Source of the DNA: Gautieria morchelliformis
Lineage: Eukaryota; Basidiomycota; Agaricomycetes; Gomphales; Gomphaceae
Assembly (NCBI GenBank): GCA_015179125.1
Contig: WHVA01000534.1
Location: 1 to 64,000 of the forward strand
Length of the DNA: 64,000 bases
Direction of reading: 5' to 3'
Shown here: piece after piece, positions 33,001-42,459 of the stretch
Position numbering within the stretch: position 1 is the stretch's first letter
Layout: every line of letters begins with the position of its first letter
Position numbers and translations under genes: made by a program
Notes under the pieces: generated by a model
What the model was told of the DNA's origin: nothing
The model's input: only the letters and a program-made list of their open reading frames with translations
Database searches by the model: none

Positions 33001-33800
33001 AGGTTCATGTGACAGAAGCCAGCAAGAGGGTCCTCGGCATGGAGAATACCAACACCCCGACTGTCATAGGCACCCTCATCTCAACCTACCAGAATTTAGA
33101 CAAGTGGAAGGATGCTGAAGAGCGGCAGGTTCAAGTGATGGAGACAAGGAAGAGGGTCCTTGGTGTGCACCATACTCACACCCTAACTGCCATGAGCCAC
33201 CTTGCTACAACCTATCAGAATTTGGGCCAGTGGAAGGATGCTGAAGTGCTAGGGTTTAAAGTGATGCAGGCAATGAAGAGGGTCCTTGGTGAGGAACATG
33301 CTTACACCCTGATGACTATGGGCAACCTTGCTACAACCTATCAGAATTTGGGCCAGTGGAAGGATGCTGAAGAGATAGCAGTTCAAGTGATGGAGGGAAG
33401 GAAGAGGGTGTATGGTGAGGAGCATCCTCATACCCTGATGGCCATGGGCAACTGTGCTGTAACATATCAGAGTCTGGGCCAGTGGAGGGAGGCTGAAGAG
33501 CTGCAGCTTCAAGTGATGGAGAGAAGCAAGAGGGTCCTTGGTGTGGAGCATCCTGCCACCCTGACAACTATGGGTAACCTTGGCTCAACCTATCAGAATT
33601 TGGGCCGGTGGAAGGATGCTGAAGAGCTAGAGGTTCAAGTGATGGAGGCAATGAAGGGGGTCCTTGGTGAGGAGCATCCTCACACCCTGATTATTATGGG
33701 AAACCTTGCCATAACCTATCGCAATTTGGGCCAGTGGAACGATGCTGAAGAGCTGGAGGTTCAAGTGATGGAGGCAAGGAAGAGGAGTATCCATCCCTGA
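30055..33800 (+). CDS. Patatin-NB-ARC-TPR (fungal NLR-type) receptor, right copy
   Basis: Exons: 30055-30147, 30218-30329, 30378-30516, 30568-30795, 30851-31759, 31814-33800; 3468 nt, 1155 residues. All junctions keep frame; intron 2 has a GC donor where the left copy has GT, and intron 5 (54 bp) carries a CTAAC branch-like motif and could also be read through. The patatin-like lipase domain (about 60-270) has DGGGIRG (69-75), GTSTGG with the likely nucleophile Ser112, and DAG with the likely Asp252. NB-ARC follows: P-loop GLGGAGKT (about 474-481) and Walker B LLFLDNAD (about 541-548). Seven 42-residue TPR units (about 845 to the end) follow, of the kinesin-light-chain type with strong unit-to-unit similarity. 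Fungal NLRs of this layout are thought to act in non-self recognition or heterokaryon incompatibility, with patatin as effector, nucleotide-driven oligomerisation and TPR sensing. The frame ends after a small deletion; an alternative frame continues to a TAG in the adjoining transposon end. Confidence 0.9.
30148..30217 (+). other. Intron 1 of the right NLR gene
   Basis: GTAAGC donor and GAATAG acceptor, 70 bp, phase 0; same length and sites as in the left copy (25052-25121). Confidence 0.8.
30330..30377 (+). other. Intron 2 of the right NLR gene, GC-AG
   Basis: GCAATG donor and CAGCAG acceptor, 48 bp, splitting the Asp codon of DGGGIRG. The left copy has GTAATG at this site, so the GC donor is a derived change that may weaken splicing. 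Confidence 0.75.
31760..31813 (+). other. Intron 5 of the right NLR gene (54 bp, no stop inside)
   Basis: GTGGTG donor, CTAAC branch-like motif and TTCAG acceptor. It is a multiple of three with no in-frame stop here, while the left copy's 53-bp counterpart has a stop. Splicing gives the smoother NB-ARC sequence (FYQ-C-FWRVYYVDASS). Confidence 0.65.
32863..33800 (+). repeat. Tandem 126-bp TPR-coding units (seven full copies)
   Basis: Each unit encodes 42 residues with the pattern LG.EHP.TL.AMGNLA.TYQNLG.WKDAEEL. The left copy has nine. Unit similarity within the array suggests unequal exchange or gene conversion. Confidence 0.9.
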
Positions 33801-33869
33801 CTGCCATGGGCAACCTTGCCTCAACCTATTGGTATTTGGACCAGTACAAGGATGCTGAACAACTGGGAG

Positions 33870-34036
33870 CACTGGATGCATAGCAGGTTTTTTTGGTCCA
33901 AAAACCTGTTCAAAAAGCTATAAAGATTTTCCAAATATTGTTAGTGTTTTTTATGAAAGAAAAAACTTGAAAACAAATTTTGTTTTTTTTTTACATAAAA
34001 TTTTCTCAATCCCAAAAAGGTGTGATAAAACTATAG
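33870..34036 (+). mobile_element. CACTA-like terminus fused to the right NLR copy
   Basis: Begins CACTGGATGCATAG, one base different from the family terminus, exactly where the left copy also has its terminus. It shares TATAAAGATTTTCCAAATATT and TCCCAAAAAGGTGTGATAAAACT with the MITEs. The TAG at 33881-33883 is the stop of the ancestral TPR frame. The distal end is lost near 34036. Confidence 0.65.
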
Positions 34037-34133
34037 CTTGGCTCTGGGTTCGCTGATGGTATGCCTCGCAATTTTTGCTTCTTCTCATCATCATAGTTAT
34101 TCTTTCCCCATGATGATATCCCTCCCTGAATTG

Positions 34134-34819
34134 CAGGGCTGTCCACGAGTCAACCTGCAGGTTACCTGGACTTGGACTCGCAGGTTTGCCAGCTTCCAGA
34201 AGTGGAACCTGGACTTGACCTGAGTTTTTCTGCAGGTTGACTTGGACCCGCAGGTTAAACCTGCGGGTGACTTGCAGTGACTTGCCAGATTATTCCGAGC
34301 TGACTCACCCCATGCGAGTGCATGACGCATCTCCTCCCGTGGGGATGGGGGTGAGCTATTTCACACATCCTTACATCCTATTTTGACCATGCTCCTCTAG
34401 CAACATCCACAGATGTCGAACGTGCATTCAGTCAGGGCCAACTGACTGTATCACGTATGCGTCGCTCTCTGAAGGAAGAGTCGACACGCCGGAGCCATAC
34501 TCAGCACATGGCTGTCATATGAAGGACTTGTTCCTAAGGAATGTGTTGTAAAGTTGCTGCATGATAAGAGTAAGCATGTCAAGAAGGCTGTTGTGCAGAA
34601 GGAGGTAATAGTAGTTGAATGACATGTAAATGACATGAATTCTTGGAATGTAAGGCTTGCAGGTCTGCGAGTCACCTGCGGAATTCCAAAGGCCAAACCT
34701 GGACTTGGCAGGTTTTTAGGCGCCGGGTCACCTGGACTTGTGGGAGTTGGATCTGCAGGTTAAAATCACAGGTTGAACTGCAAGTCACCTGTAGGAACCT
34801 GGACTCATGGACAGCCCTG
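34134..34819 (+). mobile_element. hAT element remnant (686 bp), TSD CTGAATTG
   Basis: Terminal inverted repeats CAGGGCTGTCCACGAGTC and GACTCATGGACAGCCCTG are flanked by an 8-bp direct repeat CTGAATTG (34126-34133, 34820-34827). The 8-bp duplication and the internal dimerisation-domain frame place it in hAT. The subterminal regions hold many CCTGCAGGT / ACCTGGACTTG motifs, as is usual for hAT transposase binding. Much of the transposase is deleted. Confidence 0.85.
34379..34522 (+). pseudogene. hAT transposase C-terminal dimerisation fragment
   Basis: A 47-codon frame ending in TGA. It contains ATSTDVERAFSQGQLTVS-RMRRSL, the Dimer_Tnp_hAT signature (A.S...ER.FS.....V...R..L). The upstream DDE core is absent. 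Confidence 0.7.
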
Positions 34820-35376
34820 CTGAATTGGAATCCATACGATCACGTACTGTAACCTGAGGAGGATACTCAAAAAGGTCATTGTCAAGATTGGATTTTAAGA
34901 TTAATATTGTGTATTAGTGAATACAACCAATGCCCGAATGGCTTGTGCAACAAAGTGTGTAGTGCGGCGAAAAAGATGAACCAATAATTGTTCCGAAGGC
35001 AAGAGGGCTGCCTGAATGGAGCTTGCCCTATCTACAGTCGTAGCGAAATAGCCTGTGATACTTGATGATGTAACGTACAGGTCTCACTGAAAGGTTGTCT
35101 AGTAGTAACAATCCTTTCGCCGACAGCACCAATAATAGTATGAAGGCTAAGGTAATGAAGATTGAAGTATGAAAACTCACCAGTGGTGCTTAAGTCCTCC
35201 TCTGGTCTAAGATAGGAGTCTATAGAAGAGGGCTCAAGATGATAGTCACAGTGAGGTCAAGTTTTGCACAAGATGGACGTATGATAATTGAACTGCAGAA
35301 TATACATGTGAATGTAAACTACTTATACTGAATGCTCATATGATATCAGCGAATAGGAAAGAGGCCGTTGGGAGTC

Positions 35377-36429
35377 AGGGTTGTTGTGATATATGCAATT
35401 ATATTATTTAAATCATCCATATATATACAGAAACTAATAAAAGAAACAAAAGAAGAATTTATCAAAGAATAGGAACAACACTCACGACATCACAAACATC
35501 GATATGTGCAAGCGGCACACAACATCACAACCAAGTAGCTATCTTATCTACGGATTAGATAAGATACAGGAACAAAGGCATTGGCCACGTGTGGCCGACC
35601 AGAGACCCCGCGCCTATCGACAGATGGCATCGGCCATGACAGAGGTGCAGGAACCAAACGCTGCAGAGGAGTATAGACTGCCCAGGAGCATCGGACATTG
35701 CAGAATGATGACAGAACGTCATTCCAAGCACGTATGCTGGATCAGCTGCCCCATAGAAGAGACACAGAGACAGCGGCCCCATCACCAAGAGCAGCATTTA
35801 TGCTGCACAGGAGAAACCTAATTACCGTTTTTCTATTGAACTCCAGGACATGACCAGCTGATTACTATCTTAACATCATGTAGACAGGAGCTTTGTATAG
35901 TAGGTACAAGACTCTATTCCAAAGCCTAACACCCCTGTCATTATCCCCATCATTTTCATGGCTTTATGACTACAAGTAGTCACCCCTTTAGTTACACATA
36001 GTTTTTCGACCCATTTACTCGTTATCCTGAAAACTGGTAGTTATCACTATTATAGTATAAGTAGCTACCACAAATGTACGAACCGATCATCCAGAAATTA
36101 CTGTTTCACCCCCTGAAGTGACTGTAGTCTTGTTTGATAGCTACAGAACTTAATCCTTGATAGTTTTCTCCAAAACTTCGTTGAGAGCCTACTATTGTTG
36201 CCTACTCTAAATATCTCAAAAGCGAAGCCTTTTGAGATAACCGTTCTCTATATCAAACCCACTCTTCCATCAATACGGTCACATGATCGATATCCATCAG
36301 TGACGGACGCGCCTCGCAAAGCTTAGTCAGCACACAGCGACGGGACGAACATAGCGGTCCCAGCCACTAAGCAATAGAAACCATTTACCAAAACATTTTA
36401 ATCTGACATATATCATAAAACAACCCTAG
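35377..36429. other. Unassigned AT-rich insertion within the L2 LTR
   Basis: Begins TGTTGTGATATATG. Short stop-limited frames only. A TATAAG-containing stretch near 36055 resembles the promoter part of LTR L3 (TATAAGTAGCT), so this may be an LTR relic; no matching ends were found. Confidence 0.35.
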
Positions 36430-36602
36430 CTGGCTGTGGAGATCACACTACCACACAACTGACAAGGGGAAATCCAAAGTATGTATAAATGAACAGAGTA
36501 TACAAGAAAGGGGATGCTCACCTGACAAGGGGAAATCCAAAGAGAAAAGTCTAAGGACCCCTAATGTCAGCAAGCCCATAGTATACCATGCTCCACAGCC
36601 AG
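36430..36602. mobile_element. Short hairpin MITE (173 bp)
   Basis: Perfect 12-bp inverted repeat CTGGCTGTGGAG / CTCCACAGCCAG at its ends, imperfectly extended outward (CCCT / AGGGG). A 21-bp direct repeat (CTGACAAGGGGAAATCCAAAG) occurs twice inside. The right inner part resembles 45380-45422 inverted. No target duplication was assigned. Confidence 0.55.
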
Positions 36603-36865
36603 GGGCAACACTTGGCACTCGCCATCAACTCTGCATCCCCCTGACCTCCTTGACCCTTGATCGACCCTTGATGCCACCTACTACCCGAGCCACTTGATTT
36701 CTGACACTGTTCTGAGAGAGGAAGTCGGAAAGTGGAGTGGAATTGGCAAAGCGAACAGAACTGGTGGAAGTTATCCCAGAAGTGGAATCATTTCTGAAAG
36801 CGGAGTCGGAGATGGAATCGGAACTTGGTGTGGTGTTGGAACTGGAAAACAGGGTGTCCCCTGAC

Positions 36866-37570
36866 AACCCCAGGTTAAACCTGCGGGTGACTCGAGGTGA
36901 CTCGCCAGATTATCCCAAGCTGACTCACCCAGTGCAAGTGCATGATGCATCTCCTCCTGCGGAGATGCACCTGCACACGAGGGCACATATGTGTACATGC
37001 GCCCCGCCCCACTCGCCACCACCACATGTGCATCCTCGTGCGCACACATGCCATACCATGCAGACATGCACCCCACCCCAGTGTGAGGGGCGGGGCGTGT
37101 GTCTGCGTGGGCATCTGCAGTGGCGGCTGCTGCGCCTGTGCACGAGGGTGTGTGTGCGTACACGTGCCCTGCCCCACTCACCACCACCGCACGTGCCTCC
37201 TCATGCGCACACACACCATCCCACACAGACACACACACCGCCCTAGTGTGATATTGGGGTGGGGTGCGTGTCTGCTTGGGAACATGCATTGGTAGTGGTG
37301 GTGGAGGAGGTGGTGGTGTGTGGGAGCGGGTGGCAACATTGCGTGCCGTGGCGGTAGGGGTGGTGGCGGTGTTCAGAGTGGTCACGTGACCGTCCCTGGA
37401 ATACTCCGGCCAGTTCGCAAGTCACCTGTGGCATTCCAAAATCCAAACCTGGACTTGCCCGGTTTTTAAGCGCTAGGTAACCTGGACTTGTGGGAGTTGG
37501 ATCAGCAGATTAAAATCACAGGTTGAACTGCGAGTCACCTGTAGGAACCTGGACTTGTGGACAGCCCTAC
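36866..37570. mobile_element. Second hAT-type remnant, left end missing
   Basis: The right 200 bp match 34640-34819, including GTGGGAGTTGGAT and ACCTGTAGGAACCTGGACT, and end at GTGGACAGCCCTA. The left part matches 34240-34345 (AGGTTAAACCTGCGGGTGAC). Between them lies a 350-bp GC-rich stretch of imperfect GCGCACACATGCC / GTGCGTGTCTGCxTGGG repeats in both orientations. Confidence 0.65.
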
Positions 37571-37794
37571 CATTCGGCAAATTTGGCAAAGAGTGCATGG
37601 AGTGAACATAGAGGTGTGTGTTAGCAACTTGGGGTTAATGCAGTACAAGGTTTGGTAGAGTTCTTAGAAAGCTAGAATCAAATTCACTCTCTCAGTGAAT
37701 TTATTGTCACTGTTATATTAATACAATACCTAGAATCAAATTCACTACATGATTTTCAGTCAACATGCTATGAAAATACAAAGAATATTACTCG

Positions 37795-37828
37795 CCTCTC
37801 TCAGTGAATTTATTGTCACTGAGAGAGG
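37795..37828. repeat. Perfect 13-bp stem hairpin
   Basis: CCTCTCTCAGTGA, 8-base loop, TCACTGAGAGAGG. One arm (CTCTCTCAGTGAATTTATTG) is also found about 110 bp upstream near 37697, with CTAGAATCAAATTCACT repeated as well, so the hairpin arose within a local repeat. Confidence 0.85.
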
Positions 37829-38177
37829 AGTACTATCCTGTCTCAGAAGGCATATACATGCACCCGGCCCTTTAGCGCTCAAGAGCTCGCGCGTCGAAGT
37901 CATTTCAAACTCCGCTGGGTGCAGCCGCCTGTGAAAATAGAGATAACAAAGTGAAATGGAGAGATAGGGAGTGACTGGAAATTTTCGAAAATAATCAGAG
38001 AAGTGAATGCATGGTACAAGAACAATATGAGAACAGATTGAAACACCATACAATAAATGGAACATATTATGCTTGATTTTGGTGCAGGAGCATAAATGCA
38101 CCCGCACCCAACAGTGTGGTGATGAAAGGGGAAATGGGGTTACTGGATACGAGAAATAAATGAGTCATGACAGTCAT

Positions 38178-38540
38178 GTGAGACAGCATATATGAGTATA
38201 TAATATATATTACAAGAGTATCAATAACAACATATAGGAATATATAGTAGTATTTCTAAGGAGAATAATAGATCTTATGAGAAGATTTTGTATATATTTA
38301 AACATCTCAGAGATATATATACATATGAGAGAGTATTAGACTACAAGATAGAGTAATAGATACTTGGACAGATACTTCTAACAGATGTAAGTAGGAGTAT
38401 TAGCATGAATAGTTATAATGAGAGAGTATTCGACTACAATATAAAGTAATAGTAGTTGTCTAGGTATTTGTAATATATATGAGAAGGAGTATATGAGAAG
38501 GAGTATTAATATGAATAGTTATAATGATATAGTGTATATT
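38178..38540. other. AT-rich interval with diverged local repeats
   Basis: Units around GAGTATTA(G/A)(C/T)ATGAATAGTTATAATGA recur about 110 bp apart. No gene seen. Confidence 0.55.
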
Positions 38541-39191
38541 CATTACAACCATGCATTTCTGACTTCCGACACTTGGCTCCGCTCACATTCCAACCCTCCG
38601 ATAATTCCGACAATCCCACCCCTTGTTATATCCTTTGTTCTTTCGACTCTATTACTCGGACCCACCGGACTCGACTCGCAACACAGCAAGACCATATGTC
38701 CATCCCCTTTTGGAGTCTCATTGTTCCATTATGTCAGATATACTTTCTGACCCCTTGTTCTTTTGCTATTGTTCTTTACTCTACCCTGCACCCCCTTGTA
38801 GTCCTTTGTTCCCAATTAGTTACATACCCTGTATGTCTATCCGACTTCTGCTTTCCCTGGAATTTGCTTAGTACTACCCCATTACCTGTTGCCTCAGCTC
38901 TTTTTATAAAAGCCCTCGTGTATGCTCATTATTCTGCAATCAGATAATCGCCTTCGATATGTGATTTCCTTTGCTCTATCTCCTGTTCTTAGCGCAGTGA
39001 GTTTTGCAAGACCTCCGCCTCTCCACCTTCCACCTTCTGACTCAACTTCTGACTTCTGTCTAGTTCGATACTTTCCGACTTCCGATTCACAATCCAAAAT
39101 ACCTAGGATGGTAGTTCATTGGGGGTGCAACACATAAGTTGAAGCCATTGTCCTTTCTAGTTCCAACTTGCAGAAATCTCGATACATAACA
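38541..39191 (+). repeat. Solo LTR, family L1, copy 2 (651 bp), TSD ATATT
   Basis: Closely similar to 14643-15288 along its length, ending GATACATAACA. The first two bases read CA instead of TG, so the terminus has mutated. Flanking 5-bp repeat ATATT (38536-38540, 39192-39196). TATA-like TTTATAAAAG near 38904. Confidence 0.85.
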
Positions 39192-40055
39192 ATATTAAAA
39201 GTTGGTAGAAAAAATAAGAAGATGCGTAAAAATAAAAAGAGGTGTTCTCATCAGCAGAGCCGCCACTCAGGAGAGACAAAAGTAGAAATATTTATTTCCC
39301 AACAATAAATTTGCCATATACTTTCACCCTCTTCTTTTCTACAATCTGAGAATAAAATGGGTGAAGCTACATATAATAAAGGTTTCAACCATCCGCCTGA
39401 CACTCATGAGTATACAGCTGTATTCATGTTATATTGTTTATCTCGAAGATACACATAAGAATGTACCTCACGGCCATTACAACCGACACCATCATTTTTG
39501 ACTACAATAACATCCAAGAAACCTCAAGTACATATTTTGCCTCATGGATAAACACTAGAAGATACATGAGCGCATTGTCTGGTACGCATATCCCTGTCAT
39601 TCCCTTTATGCACCCTCACATATGCCTTCTGACCACCAGCCATAATTGCTATGCTCATGAAGATTACCACAATAACCACGAGAAGCAGTTCTTCATTAAA
39701 AACAAGGAAGCGAAACAAGGTTGGTCATGATTTGAGCAAGTTGATTTTGGCCAATGCTATTACAAATGCAAAAACGGTTGTGCTGCTAATGAATTGATTG
39801 TATTTGCTCTCAAAGAAAACATGGTGAATATAAGTGTTATATAATATATATCTGAGCCGGGCCAATGTGGCTTGTGGCATGGATGTCCCAGTCACAATTA
39901 CTGCATATAGCAAGGTTTCTGATCATGGGTGTCAAGACGGCACAGCATAGCACTGGCTGTGATCAGTGTATGGTGGGTCTGCTCATACTCGCTGTGGATG
40001 ATCATGACAAAAAGGATAGATCTGGCCCTTCCTAATAGCACTAATCCCCTTCTTA
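39192..40055. other. Unassigned interval containing dispersed repeat R1, copy 2
   Basis: 39565-39730 repeats 19985-20150. A plus frame (39434-39730) is open across it but has no recognised domain. The rest holds nothing I can assign. Confidence 0.5.
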
Positions 40056-40629
40056 CACAGGAGACATGGCAAAATTTCCCAAATTTGGAAATCTACTGGA
40101 AATCCTGAGGATATTCCACATTTCTTCAAAATTTCCAAGTTCAGGAAATTTGATGAAAATTTATTGTTTGGTCAGGGTTTTCTGACTTCAGGAAATCCTT
40201 CAAAAATTGTAAAATTATTTCAAAATCTTTAAGAAACTCTCAGGAAACATTGAATTTCCTCCTCTTTGAAACTAAATATTTAATAAAGTTTCCTCAGTTT
40301 GGAAATTCTATGAAAATGTTGGTTTCCTGAATATTTGACAGGGAAACTTTGTAGCAATCAGTGTTTCTACAGAATTTCCTAACCAGAGAAATTTCATTAT
40401 ATATTTAGTTTCATGGAAGAGGAAATTCAAGTTTTCATGAGTGTTTCTTGAAGATTTTTAGGTGATAATTTTACAATTTTTGAAAGTTTTCCTTTAGCTA
40501 AAAAAAACTCTGACAAAACATTAAATTTTCATTCAATTTCCTGAACTGGGAAATTTTGAAGAAATGTGGAATATCCTCAGAATTTCCAATAGATTTTTAA
40601 AGTCAATAAATTTTGTCATGTCTCCAGTG
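40056..40629. mobile_element. Long-TIR CACTA-like MITE (574 bp), TSD TTA
   Basis: Ends CACAGGAGACATG and CATGTCTCCAGTG. Inverted similarity extends more than 100 bp (GGAAATC, CTGAGGATATTCCACATTTC, TTCAGGAAATTTGATGAAAA). Flanking TTA at 40053-40055 and 40630-40632. It is related by its termini to the CACTGGAGGCATA elements but has a distinct interior. Confidence 0.8.
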
Positions 40630-41147
40630 TTATGGGCTCTTACCCCTTTCTTATTTTAAGTCAACTTTTATATGGTGCAGACAGTGATTCTGTTAAAAGA
40701 CAAGTTAAGAGATAGAACTTCATGGAGCACGAAAGCATGAAGTGAACTCCAGGATGAACTAATTTGATGGTACTCCCCCATTTTAACAATGTAAAAGTGG
40801 GCATGTTCATGGCAGAGAGGTTGTTCTTGATAGCATGCTTAGTGCAACGTGTGAGAGACCAGACACTAGCGAGGACACTGTTAACTCGCTCAAATGGACT
40901 CAACTGTGTGGGTGAACAGGCTAAAACCGATGGATTCATTGTAACTATTGAGCTAGCCACTTATAAATATGGATGCATAGTCAGCGGTGCGGGCATGTGC
41001 CCAGATAGGAGTTTCAACCATATGCAAACATCCCCAGGTAAGTGGTTGTTTGCACTGCAAGCTATACTAGTGAGGCAGGAGAAACAGGTTTCATGACATG
41101 CTTCTCGGAGAAGCATGCACACAGTCCAGAACAACCTGGTGGAAGGA
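40630..41147. other. Unassigned interval, L3-LTR fragment inside
   Basis: 40850-40925 matches 13380-13440 of the L3 LTR in inverted orientation (GAGGACACTGTTAACTC). A palindrome CATGCTTCTC / GAGAAGCATG lies at 41097-41118. No gene seen. Confidence 0.45.
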
Positions 41148-41415
41148 TGTTGGCACCAGACGCTACAACGTGATGTCAAAGTCCGAGCTTTTGTTAGTAA
41201 TCGGGACGATGACACGGCTGAGGCAGAGCCGGTACGCACTTAGCCAGGAGTTTGAGAACGCTCTCGACTCCAGGACGCTGGTACACTGGCACGGCATTGG
41301 CACAGCATCAGCTTGAAGGATTAGTAATATAGGAGCATCGTATTTAGTATATAAGGACAGATGATCTTGACTAGATCATAGAATAATCAATCTATTATAA
41401 CTCCTTTGTTCTACA

Positions 41416-41427
41416 GGTTATGGGCCC
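41416..41427 (+). promoter_or_regulatory. Copia primer binding site for an initiator-tRNA half molecule
   Basis: GGTTATGGGCCC is complementary to the anticodon stem-loop of eukaryotic initiator tRNA-Met rather than to its 3' end, as in Drosophila copia and several fungal copia elements that prime from a cleaved tRNA. It lies immediately after the putative LTR end CTACA. Confidence 0.65.
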
Positions 41428-41504
41428 CAGCCATAACTGAATTGCTACAGACCTAGCTTATCCTAATCACACTCTATACTCCACCAACTCACTACCGATC
41501 AACG

Positions 41505-42450
41505 ATGTCGAGTAGCAATAACACGTACAAGATCGATCCCTTGAACAGGGATAATTACGTGGCGTGGCACCAGCGGCTCGAGTGGATACTTGACGATTTG
41601 GATCTGTGGGACGTGGCTATCGGCAGGGAGACGGAACCGAGACCGAGCAGCAGGAAATTGACGATTGGAGAAGGAAGGACAAAAAAGCTAGAAAAGAAAT
41701 TTGCCTCAGAGTCGCCGATGAACAACTAGTCTACATCAATCAGATGATGCCTGCATTCGCTGTATGGACTACTTTACAAGCGATATTCGAGTCTAAAGGA
41801 GCCGTGGGGATTGTAAATCTCCGAAGAGATTTCTTCTGGACACTTGCCGAAGACGGCGCGAACATGGAGGAGCACGTACGCAAGCTCCGCGGCATTCAAC
41901 AGGAACTGAATGCACGGGGACATTATATCAGTGACACTGAGTATTGGAGTCTGCACTGCATTAGGCTCAGACGTTCAGAGTGGCATGAATGACTATGTAT
42001 TACTTGCACTGCATTAGGCTACAGTGCGAGTAAGTAATTGGTAAGGTAGAAAAGTAGTAACTGAGCTTTCTTACCTCAGACGTTCAGAGTGGCATGAAGG
42101 ACTGAGGAGAAAAGTGGAGATGCGGAATCTGAACTATATGGAATCAGCCTGTGTGGGTCCATATAGACGAACCACATCGAACTCCAACACCAAGTTCTCG
42201 AACACGTTACCCACGTCATTACCAGAGTCTTGGTCGGCGTTTATTACAGCAGTAAATGCCAGTGGAGCCGGAATGACGGCTGATATATTAATAGCCTGGG
42301 TCCTTGATGAGGACCGAGCATGGAAAGCTGGATCGGCATGGCAGACAGCGCTTAAGGCACAACAACGTCACAGGCCCAGGAAAGATGACTCAGGAGCAAC
42401 AAAGGGCAAGTGCCGAAATTGTGGCAAGAAGGGTCATTAAGTGAAGGACT
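41505..42450 (+). pseudogene. Copia F gag with zinc knuckle
   Basis: The ATG at 41505 starts a typical copia gag (LNRDNYVAWHQRLEWILDD). A frameshift near 41700 moves to a second frame (WTTLQAIFESKGAVGIVNLRRDF, MEEHVRKLRGIQQELNARG). A 109-bp partial duplication (CAGACGTTCAGAGTGGCATGA at 41968 and 42077) breaks it again. It ends in KCRNCGKKGH at a CCHC knuckle whose last part is interrupted by TAA. Confidence 0.75.
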
Positions 42451-42459
42451 GTTAGGCGA

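Larger units (their letters stand above)
34880..38172. repeat. Solo LTR, family L2, copy 2, split by nested insertions; TSD GTCAT
   Basis: Starts TGTCAAGATTGG and ends TCATGACA, like the copy at 10315-11578, and is flanked by GTCAT (34875-34879, 38173-38177). LTR sequence is recognisable at 34880-35376, from about 37571 on, and again at 38103-38172. The interval between holds a foreign AT-rich block, a hairpin MITE and a second hAT-type remnant. About 340 bp of the LTR present in copy 1 appears to be missing. Confidence 0.75.

Noticed and set aside
40661..41096. Overlapping frames on both strands before the copia element
   Set aside because: Part of the interval matches an LTR fragment and neither frame has recognisable motifs.
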